Positions 47,403-54,266 of a stretch of DNA of 64,000 nt are shown here, in pieces; position 1 is the first letter of the stretch, and every line of letters starts with the position of its first letter. Source of the stretch: Paenibacillus melissococcoides (GTDB lineage Bacteria > Bacillota > Bacilli > Paenibacillales > Paenibacillaceae); contig CALYLO010000013.1 of assembly GCA_944800085.1 (NCBI GenBank), forward strand, positions 62,001 through 126,000, in the 5' to 3' direction. The position numbers and the translations under genes are program-made. The notes beneath the pieces are model-generated. The model did not search any database and had not been told where the DNA came from. It saw only the letters and a list, made by a program, of their open reading frames with translations.

Positions 47403-47411
47403 GCTATACCA

Positions 47412-47657
47412 ATGGATTGAAAGAAAAAATCGGCGAAAATGATGCATTTTTGCAGGAATGGCATCAGATCGCTGCTGAAATCGCGTAAATTTCTGCACAT
47501 ATGCAGGATTCGCTGCCTCCCCCTCTTCCGCCGCTCGTCCCGCCGCCACTCTCCCACCTCCACATTCGTCACATCTCACCGTCTCCCCACCTCCGCAATT
47601 CGCGGCTGTCCCGTCCTGTCCTCCCTCATTTTTCTTTGACTTATTGGACAGCCCCTT
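47412..47657. repeat. MITE-like element copy 2, right part
   Basis: Continues the copy-1 sequence after the IS4 target site (ATTTTTGCAGGAATGGCATCA aligns with the copy-1 interior) and ends GGACAGCCCCTT, the inverse of the left end of copy 2 (AAGGGGCTGTCC). Together with the left part it reconstitutes an element of about 400 bp. Confidence 0.8.
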
Positions 47658-47709
47658 TTTTAATGTTAGAAGGGGCATTATTTTGCTTGACGACTATATG
47701 TATATTGAA

Positions 47710-47800
47710 GCCTTATGTGCTAACTCCTCGCGCCTCAGGGAAGTAGCAATATTACTGGAAACTTACGGACAACTCCTGCGCCTCAGACAGGTGGCAGTAT
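47710..47800. repeat. Family 1 tandem repeats, locus B, left of the intron
   Basis: Two units 49 bases apart, ACTCCTCGCGCCTCAG (CTCAG at 47733) and ACTCCTGCGCCTCAG (47782), each preceded by a TTA(c/t)-g-CnAA block. The array resumes at 50393, to the right of the group II intron, with further units at 50422 and 50475. Confidence 0.65.
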
Positions 47801-48497
47801 GTGTGCGACTTGTTTTGCTATAACTGAATAACTTCAGGAAAAGCAAGGACTTTATAAAGAAAAGTCTAACTTTCTATCCGAGAACAGGAATGAGGAATCC
47901 ATGTTTTCCAAAACTGTTCCGTTGAGACTCCTACATGCGTCTTGTTCGGCAGGGCATGAGGTATGAAGCTAGGTGAAGTCGGCAGAAGGAAGCTGGAGCC
48001 ACCAATCAAGGAAGGTATGCTTACTGATATGCCGGACGGCTGAAAAATTGCCTATGGTGAGAATGTTCAAAGGGGAACTGACGAAACTCCGAATGTAAGA
48101 ATCTAAATGCCTACCTCATGGAAACATGTTGACCAATGAATGTTGGGGCAAGTGGCGTAAAGTACAATTACATGTTAGGAAATACGCTATACCGAACAAT
48201 GGCGGTATCAAGCTTGCAGGTTCAAAGGAGTCACCTAAGGGCAGTATGCATAGCTAGGATAGAAGGAACAAGGAAAGCAAGGGACGTTGCAACAATGGAC
48301 TGCCGTCCAAGACGGTTGCTATAAGGTTACACCGAAATGCATTTACCCTTGTGAGAGTAGGGGCACGACCAATGAAACTTCCGTAATAGAAGTGGAGGAA
48401 CAGCCCTGAGTCTTGTTACTTGACAACAACTTTCCAAAAGTGAACTGTATCGGTCGGGTATGAATGTGGGGACAATCTCTGCAAGGGGGTTGCCACA

Positions 48498-50291
48498 ATA
48501 CAGGCTCTGCGTTATTGGGATTACTATAATCTAACAGATACCTTTACAGACTTACACGAGCAGGCCAAGCAAGGAAAAACATTCAAACGTCTCTATGAAC
48601 TAATCACATCAAGAGAAAATATCCTTCTTGCTTACCGTACAATCAAGTCAAATAAGGGATCTAAAACAGCAGGAACAGATGGCAAAACAATCGAGAATCT
48701 TAAAACAATGACAGACAGCGATCTTGTGAACCTTGTTAAAACAAAACTTAAGAATTACCAACCTAAAAAGGTTAGACGGGTCTTTATTCCAAAACCTAAT
48801 GGGAGAAAGAGACCACTGGGAATTCCATGCATTCTAGATCGGCTAATACAGCAGTGCTTTAAGCAAGTACTTGAACCAATCGCCGAGGCGCACTTTTATA
48901 AACATAGTTATGGGTTCAGACCATTGCGCTCCACCCATAATGCATTGGCTAGAGTTCAATTTTTGATTAATAACGGGGGACTTCACTTTATCGTAGACAT
49001 CGATATCAAAGGATTCTTCGATAACATTAATCATTCAACCTTGCTAAAGCAGATATGGAATCTTGGAATACACGATCGTAAGGTTTTACGGATTATCAGT
49101 CGAATGCTAAAAGCTGTAATAGAAGGTGAAGGTACTCCTGTAAAAGGAACCCCACAAGGAGGAATTTTATCCCCTTTACTTTCTAACATTGCACTGCACG
49201 ATCTTGATACTTGGGTAGCTGGACAATGGGAGAATTTCCAAACAAAACATGCATATACGAAGAGGAATAAATATAATGCTCTTAAGAAGTCAAAGCTTAA
49301 AGAAGGATTCATCGTCAGATACGCCGATGACTTCAAAATCCTCTGTCGTGATTGGAAAACGGCCCAAAAATGGTTCCATGCCGTAAAACTTTATTTGAAA
49401 GATCGCCTTAAGTTGGACATTTCCCCTGAGAAATCAAAAATTCTGAATTTGAGGAAACAGAAATCTGAATTTCTCGGCTTTACAATTAAAGCTACAATGA
49501 AGGGGAAAAAGGCAGTTGCACATACCGGTGTGATTGAGAAGAAAAAACAACAGATTAAGATACAATATAAGAAACTTATTCAACATATTCAACAATCACC
49601 CTCAGCCGGTAATGTGCACAAATTCAATAGTTTTGTTCTCGGGATTCACAATTACTTTAGGAAAGCAACGCATGTGTTCATTGAGTTCTCACGACTTGCC
49701 TATGACCTGAAAAAGTTCACTTATAATCGTTTGAAACGGGCTGGTAAATACGAACATCCTGATAATCCACCTCCGACATATAGGAAGTTTTACTCAACCA
49801 GTTATCGCACGTTCAAGGTGGATGGAGTCTACTTATACCCGATAGTAGATGTAACTACCTCTAACAATCTGAACTTCAGTCAAGAGATAACTCCATTTAC
49901 TGTCGAGGGGCGGAAGAGGATTACTAGAAAACTGGTTGGATTTGTACAATCAGAAATCATTATATTAATGAAATCAGACAATCCTCAACGCAGTGCAGAA
50001 TACTTGGATAATCGGATTAGTAGGTACAGTATGGTCATGGGAAAATGCGAGATCACAGGTATATTCCTTTATGCAGACGATGTGCACTGTCATCATTATC
50101 TTCCAACTTACCTTGGTGGAGATGACAGCTACAATAACCTGAGGATCCTTCATCAAGATGTCCATACACTTATTCATGCCACAAACCAGGAAACGATTAT
50201 GAAACTCATAAACATGCTTGGCCTAACAGGCAGCATGATTAAAAAGGTAAACCAATACCGCAAAATGAGTAACTTGGGCACTGTTGTTTAA
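48498..50291 (+). CDS. ltrA: Group II intron reverse transcriptase/maturase with HNH domain
   Basis: From 48498 the protein is 597 residues, the usual size. The order is an RT0 region (about 10-70, TDTFTDLHEQ...TAGTDGKT), RT fingers-palm with the catalytic YADD (275-278) in FIVRYADDFK, the maturase X domain, and a C-terminal HNH endonuclease region (CEITG...DDVHCHHYLPTYLGGDDSYNNLRILH). The first ATG is at 48708, inside RT0. The family N-terminus (QALRYWDYYNL) reads back in frame to ATA 48498, where an ATG is expected, 12 bases after AAGGGGG. Either ATA serves as start or the start was lost by a G-to-A change. Confidence 0.88.
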   Translation: MQALRYWDYYNLTDTFTDLHEQAKQGKTFKRLYELITSRENILLAYRTIKSNKGSKTAGTDGKTIENLKTMTDSDLVNLVKTKLKNYQPKKVRRVFIPKPNGRKRPLGIPCILDRLIQQCFKQVLEPIAEAHFYKHSYGFRPLRSTHNALARVQFLINNGGLHFIVDIDIKGFFDNINHSTLLKQIWNLGIHDRKVLRIISRMLKAVIEGEGTPVKGTPQGGILSPLLSNIALHDLDTWVAGQWENFQTKHAYTKRNKYNALKKSKLKEGFIVRYADDFKILCRDWKTAQKWFHAVKLYLKDRLKLDISPEKSKILNLRKQKSEFLGFTIKATMKGKKAVAHTGVIEKKKQQIKIQYKKLIQHIQQSPSAGNVHKFNSFVLGIHNYFRKATHVFIEFSRLAYDLKKFTYNRLKRAGKYEHPDNPPPTYRKFYSTSYRTFKVDGVYLYPIVDVTTSNNLNFSQEITPFTVEGRKRITRKLVGFVQSEIIILMKSDNPQRSAEYLDNRISRYSMVMGKCEITGIFLYADDVHCHHYLPTYLGGDDSYNNLRILHQDVHTLIHATNQETIMKLINMLGLTGSMIKKVNQYRKMSNLGTVV

Positions 50292-50309
50292 TTCAAGTAG
50301 CAAGATGGA

Positions 50310-50343
50310 ACGCCGTGTGCGGTGAAAGTCGCATGCACGGTGT
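50310..50343 (+). ncRNA. Domain V of the group II intron
   Basis: ACGCCGTGTGCG and CGCATGCACGGTGT form the stem, closed by a GTGAAAGT loop, the catalytic hairpin found in every active group II intron. The domain VI stem follows at about 50345-50388. Confidence 0.85.
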
Positions 50344-50392
50344 GGAGGTGGGGAAAAGGTGGCGAGCTATTCAAAGCCTTACCTATACCTAT

Positions 50393-50490
50393 TGAAAGGC
50401 TTACGGTCAAAATCCCTATGGCTCAGTTGCCCTATTTTGTTATAAGTCTAATCCTATTCGCATTCTCCCTTGCGGTCAGAAATTCGATTT
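50393..50490. repeat. Family 1 tandem repeats, locus B, right of the intron
   Basis: Two further units, GCTTACGGTCAAAATCCC...CTCAG (50399-50426) and TTCTCCCTTGCGGTCAG (50463-50479), continuing the array at 47710-47800. Confidence 0.6.
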
Positions 50491-50504
50491 ATCAACTCTG
50501 GGTT

Positions 50505-50820
50505 ACCTGATGCGATGGGGGAGTGAGCACAAAGAGGTCGGGGCCACCTGATGGGACGGGATGTGAAAATAAGAGCCCGGAGAAACCTGACGCGACGGGA
50601 TAGGAAAACAAGAGCCCGGAGAAACCTGACGCGACGGGATAGCGAAAACAAGAGCCCGGAGAAACCTGACGCGACGGGATAGCGAAAACAAGAGCCTAGA
50701 GCTGCCTGACAGGATGGGATACTGAAGATAAGAACAGGTGACTACCTGGCGCGATGGGTTAGCGAAAGATTAACCGAGTGCGATCCTGACGCAATGGGAG
50801 AGTGGTCGTAAGGAGAATAA
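50505..50820. repeat. Family 2 tandem repeats, eight units, locus B
   Basis: Units start with CCTG at 50506, 50547, 50586, 50625, 50665, 50705, 50745 and 50785, so the period is 39-41 bases. The consensus begins CCTGACGCGACGGGATAGCG and ends in AACAAGAGCCCGGAG. Units 3-5 are nearly identical; outer units diverge. There are no unique spacers. The period is not a multiple of 3 and no long ORF crosses the array. The array ends 100 bases before the promoter of the thiamine operon. Confidence 0.88.
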
Positions 50821-50920
50821 TAGAGAAGTATAAGCCCGATGATTGTCCATTCCAGTTATGTCGAATTACTTTCCGGGAGGGAGTCAGAGTAGGGGGTTTT
50901 TAACCTTCACAAATCTGTCG

Positions 50921-50947
50921 TTGCTTTTTACATTTTCAACCTATAAT
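50921..50947 (+). promoter_or_regulatory. Promoter of the thiamine/antivitamin operon
   Basis: TTGCTT and TATAAT with a short 15-base spacer, 41 bases upstream of the riboswitch. It is the best match between the repeat array and the aptamer. Confidence 0.55.
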
Positions 50948-50987
50948 ATGGAAGTGGAAATAAGTAATGTGCAAAATTAACAAAATA

Positions 50988-51082
50988 ACTAGCGGGAGCC
51001 TGCGGAAGCAAGCTGAGAGTACAACTAGTCTGTTGTTGACCGATTGAACCTGTTGGATAATGCCAGCGTAGGAAAGCGAACA
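50988..51082 (+). ncRNA. TPP riboswitch (THI element)
   Basis: Conserved aptamer landmarks in order: AGCGGGAGCC, CTGAGA (51013-51018), a variable P3a arm (ACAACTAGTCTGTTGT), GACCGATTGAACCTG, GGATAATGCCAGCGTAGG and the closing AAAGCGA. This is the full THI-box pattern that binds thiamine pyrophosphate and normally switches the downstream genes off. It precedes thiM by 290 bases. Confidence 0.95.
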
Positions 51083-51121
51083 TGAGGGAGCATGTATGGG
51101 GTGGCCATGCATGTTGTTCGC
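51076..51121 (+). promoter_or_regulatory. Possible expression platform hairpin of the riboswitch
   Basis: GCGAAC (51076-51081) can pair with GTTCGC (51116-51121), enclosing GCATG/CATGC. Its 5' arm overlaps the 3' end of the aptamer, so the two folds would be exclusive. The following ATATGTTATTTGTTATC is T-rich but not a clean terminator tail, so the mechanism is uncertain. The remaining leader to 51372 has only short unconvincing ORFs. Confidence 0.4.
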
Positions 51122-51372
51122 ATATGTTATTTGTTATCAAATGTCTAGCCATCATCTTTTCTATCTTCTTTTTGATACTGCTTCATATCACCTCATGTCT
51201 AGCGAGTGGAATGATCGTTCTCGTCCAGCGAGAAGAATGTTCGTGCTTGTTATGTTCAGTTCTCTACACATTTCCTGCAATGGTTTTTCTCTATCAGTCC
51301 AGCAATCAGTGAAAAGACTCTATTCTATCAGCCTTGGCCAAGCTCCCGCTCGTGAGAAAGGTTGGATGGATC

Positions 51373-52215
51373 ATGATGGTACATCAAGTGTCCGCGCTGA
51401 TCGACAAGCTGCGGCAAGATCGACCGCTCGTTCATAATATGACGAATGTGGTGGTGACGAATTTTACGGCGAATGGCTTGCTCGCGTTGGGGGCGTCGCC
51501 TGTGATGGCGTATGCGCGCGAAGAAGTGGCCGACATGGCGGCTATCGCCGGGGCGTTGGTGCTCAATCTGGGCACACTCTCCGAGGATACGATAGAGTCG
51601 ATGATCGTCGCCGGACAGGCGGCCAATCGCCATGGAGTCCCTGTGCTGCTCGATCCGGTCGGAGCGGGGGCGACGCGTTATCGGACGGCGTCTGCGCTGC
51701 GCGTGCTGCGCGAGGTTCAAGTGTCTCTTGTCCGCGGCAACGCTTCGGAATTGGCGAATCTGATTGGCGAGCAGCGCGTCATCAAAGGCGTGGATGCAGG
51801 GGACTCGGCAGAGGACGAGCGAGTGGAGCTGGCGGTTCGCGCTGCCCGCAGCCTGCATACGGCCGTTGCCATTACGGGACCGGAGGATGTCATTACCGAC
51901 GGACAAGCCGGCTATATCGTGAAGGGCGGACATCCTCTGCTGGCGCAGGTCACGGGCGCGGGCTGCCTGCTGACGTCGGTGCTGGGGTCTTTTGCCGCCG
52001 TGGAGCGGGATGTGCTGCTGGCGGGAGCCGCAGGGCTTGCCTTCTACGCAGCGGCTGCTTACGAAGCGGCGGCGCGGACGGAAGCGGACGGACCGGGAAG
52101 CTTCCAGATTGCGCTGCTGGACGAGCTGTCCCGCTTGAACCGGGATTCGCTGAAGGCTCATACGGAAGTGCGTCCGTTCGAGCCTTCTTTTGCAAAGGAA
52201 GGTGAAGCGCGATGA
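51373..52215 (+). CDS. thiM: Hydroxyethylthiazole kinase
   Basis: Salvage kinase for 4-methyl-5-hydroxyethylthiazole (280 residues). It has the PfkB/ribokinase-like fold with HNMTNVVVTNFTANGLLALGASPVM at the substrate end and the catalytic GAGCLLTSVLGSF near the C-terminus. ATG 51373 (or 51376) is the likely start; the frame runs back to 51334 without a binding site. The last four bases overlap thiD (ATGA). Thiazole is one of the two pieces released when thiaminase I cuts thiamine, and the thiaminase is encoded later in the same unit. Confidence 0.94.
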   Translation: MMVHQVSALIDKLRQDRPLVHNMTNVVVTNFTANGLLALGASPVMAYAREEVADMAAIAGALVLNLGTLSEDTIESMIVAGQAANRHGVPVLLDPVGAGATRYRTASALRVLREVQVSLVRGNASELANLIGEQRVIKGVDAGDSAEDERVELAVRAARSLHTAVAITGPEDVITDGQAGYIVKGGHPLLAQVTGAGCLLTSVLGSFAAVERDVLLAGAAGLAFYAAAAYEAAARTEADGPGSFQIALLDELSRLNRDSLKAHTEVRPFEPSFAKEGEAR

Positions 52216-53024
52216 CCATATATAAGGCACTGACGATTGCCGGCTCGGACAGCGGCGGGGGAGCCGGGATTCAGGCTGACATCAAGACGTTCCAGGAACT
52301 CGGCGTATTCGGGATGTCGGCGATTGCGGCCATCACGATCCAGAATACGTTGGGCGTATCCGGGGTGTACTCGATTCCGGCCGAGGCTGTCATCGGGCAG
52401 ATGGACGCGATCGGTTCCGATCTCGCTCCGGACGCCGTCAAGACAGGCATGCTGTTCAATAAGGAGATTATTGCGGCGGTGGATGACCGCATCGTGCATT
52501 TCGGTTGGAAGGCCGTCGTGGTCGATCCGGTGATGATTGCCAAGGGCGGATCCGAGCTGCTGCAAAAGGAAGCGGTCGAAGCGTTGAAGGAACTTCTCCT
52601 TCCGCACGCTCTTGTCGTCACCCCCAATATCCCCGAAGCCGAGGCGCTGACGGGCATGCCGATTCGAACGATGCAGGAGCGGCGGGAGGCTGCCAAGCGG
52701 CTTAGCGATTGCGGTCCCGCATACGTCGTCATCAAAGGCGGTCACAGCGAAGGGGAAGAGCGTGTTACGGACCTGCTCTATGACGGGACGCATTTCACGG
52801 AGCTGCATGGGAAGCGGGTGCATACCCGCCATACGCACGGGACCGGATGCACTTTCTCCGCCGCCATGGCGGCAGAGCTGGCCAAGGGCTCATCCGTCGC
52901 CGATGCCGTCGCAACCGCCCGCGCGTTCATCCAGGCTGCGCTGGAGGAGACGCTCGGCATCGGTCAAGGCCATGGGCCGACCAACCATTGGGCTTACGGC
53001 CGCAGAAGGGCGGTGCGCTCATGA
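52212..53024 (+). CDS. thiD: Hydroxymethylpyrimidine/phosphomethylpyrimidine kinase
   Basis: Phosphorylates HMP twice to HMP-PP in thiamine synthesis (270 residues). The N-terminal AGSDSGGGAGIQADIKTFQELGVFG and the C-terminal GTGCTFSAAMAAEL anion-hole motif are typical. It overlaps thiM and thiE by ATGA junctions, so the three are translationally coupled. ThiD is also known to accept the HMP analogue bacimethrin, which matters because genes matching bacimethrin synthesis follow in this unit. Confidence 0.95.
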   Translation: MTIYKALTIAGSDSGGGAGIQADIKTFQELGVFGMSAIAAITIQNTLGVSGVYSIPAEAVIGQMDAIGSDLAPDAVKTGMLFNKEIIAAVDDRIVHFGWKAVVVDPVMIAKGGSELLQKEAVEALKELLLPHALVVTPNIPEAEALTGMPIRTMQERREAAKRLSDCGPAYVVIKGGHSEGEERVTDLLYDGTHFTELHGKRVHTRHTHGTGCTFSAAMAAELAKGSSVADAVATARAFIQAALEETLGIGQGHGPTNHWAYGRRRAVRS

Positions 53025-53671
53025 GCAGAGTCCGGCCGGAGCAGATGCGCGCCTATCTGCGGCTTTACTTGGTCATAGGCAGCGTGAACTGCCGGATGGA
53101 TCCGGTTCAGGTGGCCGAAGAAGCGTTGGCGGGCGGCGTATCGGTACTGCAATACCGTGAGAAGGGGAGAGGCGCATTGACTGGCGGCGATAAGAGGCGG
53201 CTGGGATCCGAGCTGCAAGCGGTGTGCAAGGGGTATGGCGTTCCGTTCATTGTGAACGACGACCTGGAGCTGGCCTTGGAGCTTGGCGCCGACGGCATCC
53301 ATATCGGGCAGCAGGATGAGCGGGCCGACCGCGTGCGGTCCCGTATTGGCGGCCTCATGCTCGGCGTATCGGCGCACACGGTCGAGGAGGCGCGGCTGGC
53401 GGTAGAGCAGGGGGCGGATTATTTGGGCGTCGGCCCCATTCATCCGACCCAATCGAAGGAAGATGCCTTGGAAGCGCAGGGTCCCTCTATCATCGGAGAT
53501 ATCCGGGCGGCGGGCATCGATGTGCCGCTCGTCGGCATCGGCGGGATAACGCTTACGAACGCCGGAGCGGTCCTGGAAGCGGGCGCGGATGGCATTGCTG
53601 TCATCTCGGCGCTGACCGGCGCGGATGATATTCGGGGGACGGCGGCCAACTTCCGCCGATTGGGGCCGTAA
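53021..53671 (+). CDS. thiE: Thiamine phosphate synthase
   Basis: A TIM-barrel enzyme joining HMP-PP and thiazole phosphate to thiamine monophosphate (216 residues). Motifs are QYREKGRGA, GADGIHIGQQD, YLGVGPIHPTQSKEDA and VPLVGIGGIT. ATG 53021 overlaps the thiD stop. Upstream in-frame sequence belongs to thiD. A 109-base gap without a convincing terminator leads to the next gene. The gap has TTGACA at 53737-53742 but no matching -10. Confidence 0.95.
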   Translation: MSRVRPEQMRAYLRLYLVIGSVNCRMDPVQVAEEALAGGVSVLQYREKGRGALTGGDKRRLGSELQAVCKGYGVPFIVNDDLELALELGADGIHIGQQDERADRVRSRIGGLMLGVSAHTVEEARLAVEQGADYLGVGPIHPTQSKEDALEAQGPSIIGDIRAAGIDVPLVGIGGITLTNAGAVLEAGADGIAVISALTGADDIRGTAANFRRLGP

Positions 53672-53780
53672 GCGGACCAGGGCAAGCGAGCCGCCGGGCC
53701 GCGGCAAGCATAGCGCAGGGGTAGAGCGGGAGCGTCTTGACATTGACTCGTTTTATTTTTTGGGGAAGGTGGAAGCCAAG

Positions 53781-54248
53781 ATGAGTGTCGTGAAGGAAGC
53801 GGGTACGAAAAAGCTGTTTTTGGCAGGGCCATTCAAGAGCTTGGTAGACGCGAAAACAGGCTGCATGCAGGAGAATGAAAAACGCAGGCTGATTCAGCTC
53901 ATCTCTTTTTTTGAAACGAGAAATTATGATGTTCACAATGCCCATAAACGCGAGGGCTGGGGAAAAGATTTCATGACGCCCGATCAGTGCACGGCCATCG
54001 ATTTCGAAGAAATACGCGCCTGCGATCTGTTCGTCGCCTTTCCCGGCTGCCCGGCTTCTCCGGGAACGCACATCGAGATTGGCTGGGCCTCCGCTTTTGG
54101 CAAGCCGATCATTTTGCTGCTGGAGGAGGGGAAGGAATACGCCTTCCTTATTCGGGGGTTAGGCCAGGTGGCGGACGTAACGTACCTCTATTACCGGGAG
54201 GAACAAGACTATCTATCGGAATTGGAGCGGATGTTCGTCATTTCATAG
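53781..54248 (+). CDS. bcmB: Nucleoside 2-deoxyribosyltransferase-like CMP N-glycosidase (BcmB/MilB-like)
   Basis: A 155-residue protein of the nucleoside 2-deoxyribosyltransferase fold. The N-terminal KLFLAGPF strand, the DFEEIRACDLFVAFPG core and the catalytic Glu99 in SPGTHIEIGWASAFG are intact. In the bacimethrin pathway of Clostridium botulinum, and in mildiomycin synthesis (MilB), a homologue hydrolyses 5-hydroxymethyl-CMP to free 5-hydroxymethylcytosine. The gene sits 18 bases upstream of the matching hydroxymethylase, which is the main support for this role. Alone it could also be an ordinary deoxyribosyltransferase. The start is ATG 53781 with GGGGAAGG about 10 bases upstream. Confidence 0.82.
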   Translation: MSVVKEAGTKKLFLAGPFKSLVDAKTGCMQENEKRRLIQLISFFETRNYDVHNAHKREGWGKDFMTPDQCTAIDFEEIRACDLFVAFPGCPASPGTHIEIGWASAFGKPIILLLEEGKEYAFLIRGLGQVADVTYLYYREEQDYLSELERMFVIS

Positions 54249-54266
54249 TAGAAAGGGGAGAAGCAA

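Larger units (their letters stand above)
47801..50392 (+). mobile_element. Group II intron inserted in a repeat array
   Basis: It begins GTGTGCGAC (GUGYG consensus; 47803 is an alternative) and carries about 690 bases of structured 5' RNA without ORFs. It encodes a reverse transcriptase and has domain V (50310-50343) and a domain VI stem before an ...ACCTAT 3' end. Removing 47801-50392 restores the roughly 50-base spacing of the surrounding repeats (CTCAG at 47782, then 48 bases to the next), which independently supports both borders within a few bases. Confidence 0.88.

Noticed and set aside
50505..50820. CRISPR array
   Set aside because: The units diverge along their whole length and follow each other directly. 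There are no constant repeats with unique spacers and no cas genes.
51082..51312. 76-codon ORF between the riboswitch and thiM
   Set aside because: It has no good binding site and its composition is random-looking. It lies in the riboswitch leader.
53737..53780. Internal promoter before the CMP glycosidase-like gene (TTGACA at 53737)
   Set aside because: No -10 hexamer is present at 15-19 bases. It was left as a -35-like sequence only.
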